Below are positions 1-14,400 of a stretch of DNA of 64,000 nt, piece by piece. Positions within the stretch are counted from its first letter, which is position 1; each line of letters starts with the position of its first letter. The stretch is from Sinotaia quadrata (lineage: Eukaryota > Mollusca > Gastropoda > Architaenioglossa > Viviparidae): contig CM054179.1 in assembly GCA_028829895.1 (NCBI GenBank), positions 37,757,117-37,821,116 on the forward strand, read 5' to 3'. The notes below the pieces were generated by a model. The model searched no databases, was not told the origin of the DNA, and saw nothing but the letters and a program-made list of their open reading frames with translations. A program made the translations under genes and the position numbers.

Positions 1-260
1 TCAAAACAGGTTTAATAGAACTAATGTTTAAACAGATAAGGCATTAAAAACAGGCTCAATAGAACTAATGTTTAAACAGATAAGGCATTAAAAACAGGTT
101 CAATAGAACTAATATTTAAACAGATAAAGCATTAAAAACAGGCTCAAAAGAACTAATGTTTAAACAGATAAGGCATTAAAAACAAGCTCAATAGAACTAA
201 TGTTTAAACAGATAAGGCATTAAAAACAGGCTCAATAGAACTAATATTTCAACAGCTAGA
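1..260. repeat. 44-bp tandem repeat
   Basis: About five and a half copies of a unit containing 'caatagaactaatgtttaaa' and 'cagataaggcatt', period exactly 44 bp. Copies differ at one or a few positions. The array probably continues left of the window. Confidence 0.9.
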
Positions 261-1030
261 ACATTACACTAAAGACAAGATGAACTAATACAGCAAACCT
301 GTAGGAAATTCCAGACACGTCTGTAGAAATCTACAGTAAAGTGTCAGAAATGTCTTCGGGATTTTGTAAACCTAACCTGCTTCTATGGCCTATTTTACTC
401 TCCTAGTGTTAATGTGCGTTTTGTCATGGGCCGACACATGAATTACTAGTGTCAACGAGCTTGTCGTCTAGGCCTACTTGAGAATGTATTAAAGTTGATA
501 AACCTATTGTCATTCACATGTCGGCCATAACAACAGGCTTATTGGCACTAATACATTCACATATAGGCCAGGACCACAGACCCGTTCGCATTAATCAATT
601 CACCCGCCCATATACATCATATGTAAAAATTAATTAATACAGTGGTACGAATGCTCTTATTACCATGAGGTAGCTATTATTGTCTTGTTATCGACGGTCA
701 TTATTAATGTATTAGTACCAATGATCCTATTATCGAGATATTTTTGTAATATATTAGTCCCAATTAACATATCATCAGGATGTATATATTAATATATTAG
801 TGCCAATGAACCTATTAGTAGGATGTATATAGTAATATATTAGTGCCAATGAACCTATTCGTAGGATGTATATATTCATATATTAGTGCCAATGAACCTA
901 TTGTCATTGTACGTATATTAATTAATGAATGATATATATTACTATTCTGTAGTAGTGCTGAATTATTAAGAGATTCATAAGAGACTTTTACTTGACGTGG
1001 TTCTTGAATTTGTATCTGTTCTCAATGCAG
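261..1030. other. Non-coding stretch before the first visible exon
   Basis: AT-rich. At about 780-910 three copies of a unit of roughly 56 bp ('attagtgccaatgaacctat') occur. No coding segment with an acceptor, an open frame and a donor compatible with exon 1031 was recognised. Confidence 0.5.
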
Positions 1031-1147
1031 ACAAAGTGGCTATGGGAACGCAAGAGAACAAACGAGACTGCGTGGCAAAATTATAATGAAAATGTCGAAA
1101 CTGATGAGCCTCTAATGTTCACTGACAGACCATGCGATCGAATGCAA
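1031..1147 (+). CDS. IgSF receptor exon, first half of Ig-like domain
   Basis: The exon is 117 nt between acceptor ctcaatgcag and donor gtacgt. Only one frame is open; it gives 39 residues starting TKWLWERKRTNE and ending DRPCDRMQ. The Trp-rich start and polar middle suit the core strands of an Ig V/I-type fold. It ends on a codon boundary, and the next exon starts on one. The cysteine that pairs with the downstream YRC cysteine is not certain: the Cys in RPCDR is one candidate, and another may lie in an exon outside the window. Confidence 0.65.
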
Positions 1148-4100
1148 GTACGTTTATAAACGACTTTTCTTTATAATTAAAAAAGTAATTAAGCAAATGA
1201 CTGACGTAAAATGAAAATCAAGTAATATTATATATTGTCCTCATTATATCATACGAATTTATGGAAAGTAATTTACGGGTGAAATTTACAGTCATGTGCA
1301 TTTTGAAGTATGGGTATAGAGTTGTAATAGTGTCTACGTGCATGTTCATAACTGTTTATTTGTACTTGTGTTAGATATATTTCATAGGTAAATGTGTGTC
1401 TCTTTCGTCTTGCTCACCCTCTGTCCTCTTTACCATTTTGATTATGATTTTCATTTCTGACGGAATCAAACCGTTTATTTCCGATTTAGTCAACAGAAGT
1501 GTTAGATGTTGTTCTGTGTGTAAGATATTCCACCTAGTAGTTCTTTTTTGTTTAATATAGCAATGTTGTCATTTTATTTCTCAGTTAAGAAAATGAAATA
1601 GAAGTCGTTATTTTATTTCTCAGTTAAAAATATGAAATGTGAGCCGCTGTTGTATTTGTAAATTAAACACGTGGCATGTTGATTGAATATTCATGCTCAA
1701 GCTTCCTGTATAGGTTTCTTGCGGCCACGCACTTTATTCTACTGTTTGAGATCTTGGTCTTGTGTTTCAAAACTTTCTCCATCGTGTACATTACGAATGG
1801 TTTGCAAGCTGCAGATTTGTGATTATTCATAGACCACCAAAATAACGCTCAGAGTGGCCGCGGAGGACATACAACGTGTGTACCGGTGCTATGTTGTCAA
1901 GGAAATGGAAGGACAAACGGAATCATTCGAACATCTTGGTGCTTCTTATATCATAAAAGCGGTCAATGTTATCGAAACACCTGAGGATCCAGGTAAGTGC
2001 ATACGAGTGCGCATGAGTACAGGTTGTTAATACCGGAGTTTCGAGTGTCAGTCTCTGTATATACATTTCTCAAATCTCGTCTTTGACCAATATTCTTTAA
2101 TTTAGAAAAATGTCACTTTTGTAGAATTATTTTTAGATATAAATTACGCATGCCAAACATAATATGTGTGATAGTGTATTAAACTACAATGGCACTCAAT
2201 TACATGAAGTTATGGCAGTGAAATACCAGGTACATCTGTACTGACATATATTAAGACAATATCAGTTTGGAACTTACGTGGCAGGGCACAATTCTTTATG
2301 ATAATCAAAGTAAAATGGTAGTCAATTATAGTGCGCCTGCTAAGAATTTGACAGCCAAAGTAAATAGTCGTTGTGGTAGTCAATCATAGTGCGCCTGCTA
2401 AGAATTTGACAGCCAAAGTAAATAGTCGTTGTGGTAGTCAATTATTGTGCGCCTGCTAAATAAATTGACATCCAGAATGATATGTCATTGCGCCTTCTTA
2501 AAGTATGACAATCAGAGTAAAATATCATTATGTTAGTCAATCATAGTGCGCTTGCTCACAGTTGGACAGTCAGAGTAAAATGTCATCATGATAGTCAATC
2601 ATACTGCGCCGTCTCATAGTTTGGCAACCAAAGTATGTCGTTATTGCAGTCAATTGTAGTTCGACTGCTCAGTTATAGTTTGACGGCAGAGTAAAATGTC
2701 TTTATGGTAATCATTCAAAGTGCGCCTGCTCATAGTTTGAACACTAAAATAAAATGTCGTTCTGGTAGTCAATCATAGTCGCCTGCTTTTAGTTTGACAG
2801 ACAGAGTAAATGTCGTTATGGTAGCCAATCATTGTGCGCCTATCATAGTTTGATATCCATGTAATCTTTCATTAAGTTGTCAATCATTTTGCGCCTATCA
2901 TAGTTTGATATCCATGTAATCTTTCATTAAGTTGTCAATCATTTTGCGCCTATCATAGTTTGATATCCATGTAATCTTTCATTAAGTTGTCAATCATTGT
3001 GCGCCTATCATAGTTTAATATCCATGTAATCTTTCATTAAGTTGTCAATCATTGTGCGCCTATCATAGTTTGATATCCATGTAATCTTTCATTAAGTTGT
3101 CAATCATTTTGCGCCTATCATAGTTTGATATCCATGTAATCTTTCATTAAGTTGTCAATCATTTTGCGCCTATCATAGTTTGATATCCATGAAAACTTTC
3201 ATTAAGATAGTCAATCATAGTGCGCCAGATCTTAGTTTTACAGCCTGAGTAAAATGTCATTATTGTAGTCAATCATAGTTTTCATGATCATAGTTTGACA
3301 GTCACTGTAAAATGTCATTATGTTAGTCAATCATAGTGCGCCTTCTCATATTTTTACAAAGTAAAATGTGGCTATGGTATTCAATCACAGTGAGCGTGCT
3401 TAGAGTTTGACATCCAGAGTAAAATGTTATTTTAGTAGTTATAGTGCGTCTGCTCATAGTTGGACAGCCTGAGTAAAATGTTATATATGTGAATCATAGT
3501 GCTCCACCTCGTAGTTTGACAGCCAGAATGAAATGTCTTTGTGTTAGTCAATCATTGTGCTCCTCAGAATAGTTTGACAGACACAATAAAATGCCGTTAT
3601 TGTTTTCAATCACAGTGCGCTTTTCGTAGTTTGACACCCAGAGGAAAAGGTAGTTATTTTAGTCAATTATAGTGCACCTGCTCAATGTTTGACAGACAGA
3701 ATAAAATGTCTTTCTGGTAGTCAATCGTAGTGCTCCTGTTTGTAGTTTGACAACCAGAGTAAAATGTCGTTATGGTATTCAATCATAGTGTGCCTGCTCT
3801 ATAATTTTACAGCTAGAGACAATGTGATTACGCTAGTCAAAAATACTGCGCCTTCTTAATTTGAAAGCCAGAGTAAAATGGTCTGGTTGTCAATCATAGT
3901 GCACATGCTCATAATTTGACAGCCAGAGTAAAATTTCATCATAGTGCACCAACTCATAGTTTGCCAATATAAGTAAAATTTGACTATGGTAGTTAATCAT
4001 AGTGCGTCTTCTCATAGTGTGATAGCCAGAGTAAAATGTCATTCTGATAGACAATTATAGTGCGCGTGCTCATAGTTTGACAGCCAAAGTAAATGTCGTT

Positions 4101-5350
4101 ATGAAAGTCAATTATAGTGCGCCTGCTCATTGTTTGACAGCCAAAGTAAAATGTCGCTATGATAGTCAGTCATAGTGCACCTGCTCATTGTTTGATAACC
4201 AGAGTAAAATGTCATTCTGGTAGACAATTATAGTGCGCCTGCTCATAGTTTGACAGCCAAAATAAAATGTCGTTGTGGTATTCGATCTTAATGCGCCTGT
4301 TTGTAGTTTGACTTCCAGAGTAAAATGTCATTTAGTGTTTCTGCTCGTAGTTTTACAGCCGAAGTAAAATGTTGTTATGGTAGTCAATCATAGTGCGCCT
4401 GTCATAGTTTCATATCCATGTAAAATGTTGTTGTGCTAAGTCAATTATAGTGCGCTCGTTCATAGTTTGACAGCCAGAGTAAAATATCATTTCTCTGAAA
4501 AGCATGCCTTCATCTTAATCCCATTTCCCTCTAAACACAATTTTACTCCCTATCAATATATTCATTTAAATTTAAGCCCATTTCTTTGTAAGCAGTTGTT
4601 TTGTTAAACTCGTCCGTAGATAAATTCATTGGCACTTAAGACCATTTATTTGTAAACTGTGTTTACTTAAGCCTGTCTATATACACATACATTGACACTT
4701 ATGCCGATTTATTATAAACTGTTTACAACTATCGTCTATCTACAGACATACTTTTTCCACACGTTACTGAAATGTTGAGAAATGCGTTTTAAATATTACA
4801 ATGAGAGGAAATAGCAGATAATTATTTTTTATTTAGAAATATTGTTTTCATTACAAATGTTCCTGTAATCATACTTTTTGTCTTAAAATATTTTTCACTA
4901 CAAATGTTGCTATAACAATATCTATTTTTTGTCCTGAAATATTGTTTTAATCATTTCTGCATTAAGAGGCTACCGGATCGAACCTTACCATGATTTTAGG
5001 AGGTGCCGTGGGTGTCCTTCTTCTTCTTATCATATTGGCGATTATCATCTTCTCCTTTTGTCTTCGAAAGAAAGAGCCTGAGCGACGACCGACGCAAAGT
5101 ACAGTATTTTTTGTCTGGTTATTAATCTTTCAGATGTTCAGATTCCTCCTATTTTTCGTGTTATATTCTGAAATAAAATGGCGGAGATTCAAATTTATCT
5201 TAGTGCACGCTGAACAACTGAGCTCAGAAATAAATATTAAAATTATTTCATGAAGACAGTAGAATTCTACATTATAGATCACTTTCATTATCTTCACACA
5301 ATAATAATGCAATGAATGCAACCACGAGTACGCAAGTGAATGCGTGTGCT

Positions 5351-5419
<69 letters not shown>

Positions 5420-8400
5420 TCGCACCTTTGTGTATGCGTGTGTGTGCAGTCTGAGCAGCCCAATGGATATTAAATCGATACCTTGTAGAATCAATTTTTA
5501 AAGAACAGATTGAGATTACCAAAACACGCCATATTCTTTCATTTTGGAATCATTTTGAGGCTATAAAAATCAAAACACGATAAATTTATTAGAGGCAAGT
5601 TCATGGGCACCAGTTGTGTGGACTGAATCTCCTTGCAAAGTACATGCATTTCCAAGGTGATTCTTTTCTCTACAGACCATTTTAAAACAGGGTTGACCGT
5701 TTTCCTACCCATTATCATCACAAATACGTAAAATATTATGAAAATGAAATTAATTTCTGGTAAATCACATTCTTAACATACACCATTCTTAGAGGAAATA
5801 ACCGCTATTTTCATTTTTATCTCGTGTACCATTACAGAGTCAATTTTTTCTAATGTCATGTAAATGATGTGTTCCATTTCTTTATTCAGCTCTAGCTTAA
5901 TTTCCACTTAACCTCTCTCCACAGACTTCATGGTAGTAATGATTTGAAATGAGTTATAGCTGTACTAAAAACTGTCTCGATAAACTTACTTATAGTGATA
6001 ATTTGAAACAAACTATTGCTCTACTACAAACTTTCTTGATAAACTTACTTATAGTGACAATTTGGAACAAGCTATTTCGGTACTACAAACTTTCTCGATA
6101 AACTTACTTAAATAGTGACAATTTGAAACAAGCTATTGCGGTACTACAAACTTTCTCGATAAACTTACTTAAATAGTGACAATTTGAAACAAGCTATTGC
6201 GGTACTACAAACTTTCTCGATAAACTTACTTAAATAGTGACAATTTGAAACAAACTATTGCTATTAAACTGTCTCAATAAACTTGCTGCTAGTGATGATT
6301 GGAACAAGCTCAGTGTCATATTCTGACCACTACATCCTGTGTAATTAAATTTAAAAATAAACAAAAACTACTTGCATCTATCATCACACTTCATGTGTTC
6401 ACCCTCAAAATACCGCAGAAACCGAAACTGAAACTTATGTTTTAACCTCTGTCAGTCTATACCAGCAACGCTGATGCATTGTCAAACACCAACTTAGTAA
6501 CACTCTTGAACTGTATGCCACGTGGCCGAGTTTATTAATTGACTTTTTGGGTGAGAAAGTGTTATAACGTTCGTATTTTCATACATTGCTAGTGAGTTGA
6601 AAACTATGGTATTAGGAATAAAATCCTTCCCAGTTTTCCGAGTTGAAAACTATGGTATTAGGAATAAAATCCTTCCCAGTTTTCCAAGTACCATCACTAA
6701 TTTAAAAACAGTGCACACACAAAACTCAGGCAGACATTTTCCATTGTTCCAAGAACAGACTGGAATGGACGAGCCCCCATTAATATGTCGCCGCTATACT
6801 CTGGGGTGACTTTGTAATAATGACTTATACCAACTCTGTATAATTAGCTATGAGACAAGACATCTACAAGTGCCGGTGCAGAGTATGGGTCACTGGTTAA
6901 ATATGTATATCTGCAACAGTTACGCTGATATACTGGTACGTCGCCAATTTGGCTCCGCCCCCAACTCAGATTCAGTTGAGATTTAATGTTTATGAATAAT
7001 ATATATATAAGTGATTACAATTAACGAACAGAGGACAAGACGTACTCATTACATTATCACTTGAACTACGAAAATAACGATAGAACTAACAATTTTAAAA
7101 TAATAACAAGAAATTTAATAAAAAGAAAAAAGTTAACAAGATCTAGAAAATTCAGTTCATCCTAAGCCAGTTCGTTTATACTGAAGTCGCATTCCGGATG
7201 GGAACTTAGCTTATGTATTGAAATGACGTCAGTCTGGTAGACTTGAATTTTTCCAGCCAATAGATCGGCACGTCCCAATTCAGCCGGGACAAGTAGAACG
7301 GCCACACAGGCACAGCCACACAGGCAAACAACAGGCAGCTATAAACGATCAGCCGAGAATACACAATAACAAGAAAAAAACCCTGCAACACAAACAATTG
7401 CAAAGCCTAAGTGTCCAGTCCAGTGCTCGATTAATAATTACTAAGTTCGGCATAGGCCTCTGAAAGGAAGAATATTAATATATTCAAAATAAAACATAGT
7501 ATATATCATCCTAATAAAACTTAACCATTCACACAAATACAAAGACGCTTTTACCTATATAGCCAGGGTTTTCTTCTCTCATATACGACCCAGTGTTGTT
7601 TTGGGCGGACTACCCTTTCAGTCGTCACCCTCAGACGATTTTTCAGGAAGTAGTGAAGATAACATTTTCACTGTGGTTTTTATTACCCTGCTTAGACCAG
7701 CTTCTGACCTGTTCAACTCATTAGCTCTAAGATGATTATGTCCCTCTAACAACTCTAACCACCCGTTAAGCGTACACACTGACCACACGCTGACCGCCGC
7801 GCTCGCAGACTTCAAACACCGCAGACATCAAACGCCAGTCCCTAAATCTTCCACACATGTCTCTCATTCATTTCAGGGCTTCCCTTCTCTGTAAACAGGA
7901 CGCAATACGCACTCATTCCACAAATGAAAATTTAAATAAAATATATATGTGGGAATATTTTCCCATCATACAACACCTTGGTTGAATAATAAATGACCAA
8001 GATAACTCTGCCATATCAATGTGAGAAAATCTATTTCACTAATGCAATGCAGGATTTATAAATTATACTTAAAGCATATTGTTGTTTTATTCTTATTAAT
8101 TCAAGGTAAATGAAATTCTTTTGTTCCAGCAATTGTTAGATCAAGAGTTAATAATTGTTTCATTATGTGATTAATGTAATTAATTAATTGTCTTATAGAC
8201 AGCTGTAAACTGACACAGATTGATTAACTTTTATGAATTAACATTCTTTTAACAATATTAATTTATTTGTTGATTCAGTTTAAATATTGTACATATGAAT
8301 AAAGATTGTACATTTAATAAGCGTGTATAATAACTGTAATATGTCATTTAATGTCTTATCACACATCTTTCTACCTGCTGAATAACCCTGTTCTTTTACC

Positions 8401-8426
8401 AGTAGTTATAATGTATTTTGTTGTGT

Positions 8427-8479
<53 letters not shown>

Positions 8480-11400
8480 GTAGTCATTTGGTGCTTTTAC
8501 CAGTAGTTATAATGTATTTTGTTGTGTCTGAGAGAGAGAGACCCGTAGTCATTTTGTGGCTGTAGAGAACTCATAGTAAAAGTGACATATGCATCCACTG
8601 TGACACTGCTACAGCTGTGCACCAGCCTACACACCAAGGACAGATCTCTTGACCTGTACCAATGCCAAAGAGTACCTGTGGTCATTGTGTATGTTGTATC
8701 CACAAGTAGCCCATCAAACACGGACTAAAGGGGAAACCTGGCCTCTCTACTGAACAACAGAGATAAGCCAACTGTCACGAAACGCCACTGTGAAGCCAGC
8801 TCGAGCTAAAGTTAGAGATTCAAGGGGTGAAGTCGGTTTTGGTTTGCTCCGGTGTATCTCCAAGAAAAGCCCATGTAACATGTGCCAGTACTATGTCGTG
8901 TCAGGTTGTTACATAGACACGCAATGGCATACACCATTGATGTTTGAGTGGGGCCCAGTTTTATTATGTCATGCCAAGGAACGTTTTATTGGCTGTGTAT
9001 GTTGTGAGCGAGTATCATGAAAGACAATAAACGGGTGAACAGACAAACGGTACAAAACAATATAAATACAAATTCTTTCGCTCCTCTCAAAAACTATGAA
9101 TAAACAAGATTGTTTGAGTATGGTTAAATCAGGTTGTTTATTCCCTGATTTACTCTTTGATTAGTGATTAGTCAAACATTCAACTTTCCAATATCATACA
9201 CTCTGTGGGAATTTAAGGGGAGATGAAAAATGATGAAATTCAAAATGTAAAATAAAAATTAACTACACAATTCTTATGCGGCAAATGGGGCTGCTTCAAC
9301 AATAGTTCACATACAAAATAGGCATTAATTTTAACATTAGTCTAAAGTTCATATTTCACAAATGATATAATAGTTATGGATATAAACAGAATACATTCAG
9401 TATTCCTATTCTTTAGAGTCCTAGAGTTAAGTGTTCTTAATCACAAAAGTTCTAAGTGCGCATTTGCCGTGCTAATTATTACTCACTTAGTAATGTCAGA
9501 GTTCCAATGAGATGACGTAATCTCATACGTCACTTATAAGGGGTACATCAAAGTGAAGAGGCACCACTTTCAGATTATTGCAAGTTGCCAACCTCGATAA
9601 TTGTCGTTGTTTGCTGGCTATCGTGTCAACAGAAGAACCCAACGACGTTCAGCATTATCGGATGAATCGTCCAGTGGGATGTGTCGTCACATTCTATCGA
9701 GTATAGGAATCCTGGTGTCGGTATTAGCCCCTCAACTGTGGAAAAAGTCAAACAAAACTCAGACGGGAGTACAAAATGATCCTTCGTGTCGTTAACTGCA
9801 TACAACCAACGTCACATGCATAAGCTTTCTTGATAGTGAACTTTCCCACTTTGCCAAAAATTATACTGAAGTAATGTTGCCTCGTTACTCAATACTTGGC
9901 ATCAGACAGATGGAAAACGGATGGAAAGAGATTTTTGCAGCTTTCCTTTATGAAATCTCTGTACATGAGAAATTCATACGTGAAGTGAGATGTCTTCACA
10001 TAAATCGACGTTTTCAACATTGAGTGTAAAACTTGCTTGCTAATGTAGGGGTGCTTTCGGTTTCCGCCGCTTTCGCGCTGAGTGTAAAAATGGTTGGTTG
10101 ATGGTGGTTCCGCTTACATTCACCCCAGAAGCCGCAAGAGACCTTTCATCTTCTCGATGTTCTCAGTCTTGGTCTGCTTCTGGGGGATCCCCACAGCCTC
10201 GCGGTGAGGTGGAGGGCGGGAGGGCTGGCGGAAGGGGGTGAAACAGGCAGCACCAGTTTGGCGCACACCCTCAACCGCCCTCCCTTGGTAGGAATGCAGT
10301 GTAAAATTTGATTTTGATTGAATGTAGGGGACGCTAAAGTGTAAAAATCTTCCTTTGCCTCTTATATAGCCTCCCTGAAGGCTTCCAAAAACTCCCAGAA
10401 GCTCCTATGCCTCATGACATGATTTATCCTTGAATGTCTATTCTCGTCACACGGCATGCTCTCTGTGGTCATTTCTAATGCGCATTAGCTTTCTTCTTCG
10501 TAAACATTTGACCGGTCACTTCTAATACGTATTGGCTTTCTCCTTCATAAACAACAAGTGACCAGTCATGTGTAATTACTCTAATTCTTTAATATAAATA
10601 ATTCTCACAAAATATATATATATATATATATTCAACACGATATGGTAACACACACTGTGTCTAGATCATCTGTCTAACTAAAGAGATCTTAGGTGACTGT
10701 TTCTGGAGTTACATAATACATATATAATAACAAAACTCGGGTTACTTCACCTAGTTTTGTTAGCGGTTTTTTTTAATGAAATAAAATATAATTTTTTTTC
10801 CTCCTTTCCTGTGACACCAACAACCTTGCTGTTGTCACTGAAATAATTAACATTTAATACTGACATTTCCACGGTTACCTAACTGAAGTCCACAACTATG
10901 GTCATTTGTATGATTATTAGAAATGTGATATTACTATCATAATTATAGTAATAATCTTAATCATACTTATAGCTAATATTGTTATTCATTAATAAATGGT
11001 TGCCACTAGAACCACAGAGCAGCTTATTTTATTGACATTTTTCTATCTTGTAAATAATCAGGATTGTTGGAATGCTAAGGGCTAGAGCTGTTAGACTATT
11101 GTTATTACATCATCCATAGTTACATTGCAGTCCAATCCAGGATGAGAAGCACTAATACAAATAAGCATTACTATAATCAATCAAAACATTGATTTAAACA
11201 GATTGCCATTTTATCAAAATTATCTCTTTTTTTAAGAATTAGGTATGCTTGATACCAGAAGAAAACAAGTACGTGCCTTTGAACATGCTGTTTCGTATTG
11301 GCCTACCGGAGGCCAGCTTTGTCAAATTATACTTTGCTCTACAGCAGACGCTCTCTTCAAAATATGTTGTCATTTATTGACATCTATCTCAGTATAAAAT

Positions 11401-14400
11401 ATGTTTTGTATTTTCCTATCAGAAGCCAGTACTATCAAATTGTTAAAGATCGCATTTTATTGGGATTTTGAAAGCTCGCAAATAATGCTCAAATAAATCG
11501 AAGTTTCACGTTTTGAATAATCATATTTATAGTCAAATTATTGGTTCTTTATGATTGAGTAATGCGGTTATTTCTGATTATATTTCCAGAGGGCGTGCCA
11601 GGTACAAGGGTATCGGTTGAAAGTAAGTAAATGAAAGCAATTATTGCCCTGTCAAAACAAGATAAATATGTGAGCTATTGATTGTAATTGTTGTTTGAAT
11701 GTTAATTTGATTGGGTAAAATGAATGAAAGTCTTAGTTTAATTTAATTAGGTAAAATGAATGAAAGTTTAATTTAATTAGGTAGTATGAAGGAAAGTCTT
11801 AGTTTCTGACAGTGGAACCGAAAGGACAATGATAATCTTTGTCTTTAATTGATAATGTAAACGTATGAATTGGAAACGGCAAAAAAATATGTGCAGATCC
11901 GAATGTCAACGTTTTATATATAGCTTAATTTCGTTCTAAGTTTAATCTTTGATGATAGATGTGAGTATCAGTGCTTTCTGTATAGCTTAATCTCTTTTTA
12001 AATCTCATCTTTGATGATAGATGAAAAATAAACAGACTTGTACAATTAATAACAAAATGTTTATCATTATTATTTACATCTAACAATATGGTTCTTGGCT
12101 TTTAGAGTCAATGGTAAACTCTGATATGTCCAAGTGGTCTAATAATGCAGCAAATACGAAATACAGTTTAGATTTAGAAAAGATACCGAGAAACCTGGAC
12201 TCTTTCCTACAAGTGGCAATTTTATAGTGACAGTTTACAATGTACGTTTTCATACTATACATAATAATTTATTTGTGTGCAAAATTTAATTAATAGATTT
12301 AGACGTTTGAGCTGTAAATGTATGTGTAAGATATAGTATTTACTCAAATTACAGTTTTCAACTAGAAATACTATTTTTTAGTTAATTTTAACAAGTATTG
12401 CTTCTGAACACTACTGATATCGTATTACACTATATTCTAAAACAAGAAATACTAATTTGTTGTTAATTTTAACAAGTATTGCTTCTGAACATTACTGATA
12501 TCTTATTACACTATATTCTAAATACATTTACTTTTGGTCTTTTATTAAAAATAGATTTGATACATTAAAATCCAGTGCGATGACACTTGTAAATGCTCGA
12601 CAATTATATTTTACATATTACAAACTAGCCTGAAAGTTTCATTAATTAATTATTTAATAACGATGTATTTTAATTCACATGAATTTTTAAAATAATTTTG
12701 AATACAGTTAGAAGGTTAATGTCTTCTGTTCGCAATCTTCAAGGTTTATTTTATGGTTGAAGCATTGCAGTTCGAATATGCCCTAAGTACGTCAACGAAT
12801 AAATTAGTCTAGGACTGGTCAGTTATTAGCCGAGAGATCGGGGTAGTGATTACTTTCACTTCATAAACAAAACAAACAAGAATGTTAAGAGTTAACAGAA
12901 AATAGTCCAGAAAGAAAATTATATATGTTTTATTGCTCTTTAATACAAAATTGTCTTTAAATTGTTTCAAAAACTGCAAATCTAAGATCTGTTTGAAAGT
13001 TGCATGTTGTACTGGTTGCTAAACAAATTGCCACGTGCGATGCAGAAAACATTCACTCAGAATCCATTACGTATTCAGTCTCCCTGTTCGTTATATTCAG
13101 TCTCCCTGTTCGTTGTATTCAGTCTCCCTGTTCGATGCATTACATTGTTCAAACCTAGGTATCTGGACCTGCTTGTGATACTAGAAAGTGTATGTAGTCG
13201 TGTCATCCAGAATCAGTATGTGGATGAAGCAATATGTGTGACGAGTCTGACAAATTCTGTGTCATGGCCTCGTGACCCAATTGCTCGTTTTCAAAAATGA
13301 AATTTTGAAGGGACCTTTGTTGAAATTCTCCCGTGATACATCAGTATCGAGAAGCTTCTAGCAAGGTCAGATTTGTTGCATAACTTTAGGCCATTGTCCA
13401 GCACCTTCGAGATCAACAACATACCACGTGAGCAGTCACGTGATGCGTTCAATGCAGTTTAATAAAATACGATAACGCGCGCGAAATCCGTACTCGCATC
13501 CCAGAATCGGCCGACGCAACAAGTCAGCTAAATTAGCTCCGTCCGCCGCATATCGAGTCGGGTGAGAGTGGAAGAAGAACCCGTGCAAGCAGTAAATCTA
13601 CTTTTAAGAGGTAACAATAACACGTCTACTTCTTACAATATCTATTGCATTTGTTGATTGTATTTTGTAATTGAATTGATGTATGTATTTGTGCAGCTTA
13701 TCGCTATTTTAGCCAAAGCACCTGTTTCGATGTAAAAGGACAAATCTAAAAGTTATTGTATATAAATTATTGTAACTCTTTCTTATCTTTAATTTATATA
13801 AATCTTAAATTCCCTAGTGCCACCAGAATGTCTGTGCACGTGGTGAATTCTTCTTTGTAATTCAAATTGTTCTTGCGTATAATTTTTCATGTAAAATTGT
13901 AAAGCATTCATGCTTCATTTTGAATTAATCCTTTGTGTGAATTCCAATTTTTAATGCTGTAAATATTTGGGAATTCATACGTTCGTGTAATGTTACATGT
14001 AACACACACGTGAGCCACAATGTATATTTAAATATAACCATATTTGAATTGTAAACGACACGATAGTCAAAGATTCTAAATTCAGAACCTTTAATCAAAG
14101 AAACATGTGCTTGGGTTTTGCGAATATAGACGCAAATAGTTACAGAGCCCAAATCCTTTGTTTCAGCCGGGTTCTTGTGTTATTCCTCTCTACCTTCGTA
14201 CTTCTTGAGTTGTACGCCGACTCGGGTATCTTCATGACCCATACGTGAACTACGTAGAAGTACATTGTGTTAACTACGGTTAACGATCATCGCAAGTACA
14301 TTTGCGATGCAGTAATTGAGTGGACGATTGACTGTTATGCTACGAGCAGTACTGACGATGAGCCAAAGTGGTGTGGACCAGTTCTAACGAGTGTGGACCC

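Larger units (their letters stand above)
5099..11589 (+). other. 6.5-kb intron after the transmembrane exon
   Basis: Phase 1 intron. It holds a (GT)n tract, a 61-bp tandem array, GA repeats and the family A element 8773-10816, each listed separately. The 6900-7980 interval is a little richer in GC and has features of a decayed LTR in minus orientation (TGT start near 7976, a 'ctatatag' box), but no confirmed ends. At 6589-6690 a stretch of about 50 nt is duplicated in tandem. I found no further phase-compatible exon. Confidence 0.5.

Noticed and set aside
5294..5522. Minus-strand ORFs rich in Thr-His repeats
   Set aside because: They are translations of the (GT)n tract 5355-5418.
6900..7976. 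Minus-strand solo LTR
   Set aside because: TGT start and a TATA-like box are present on the minus strand, but I could find no 3' end or target duplication.
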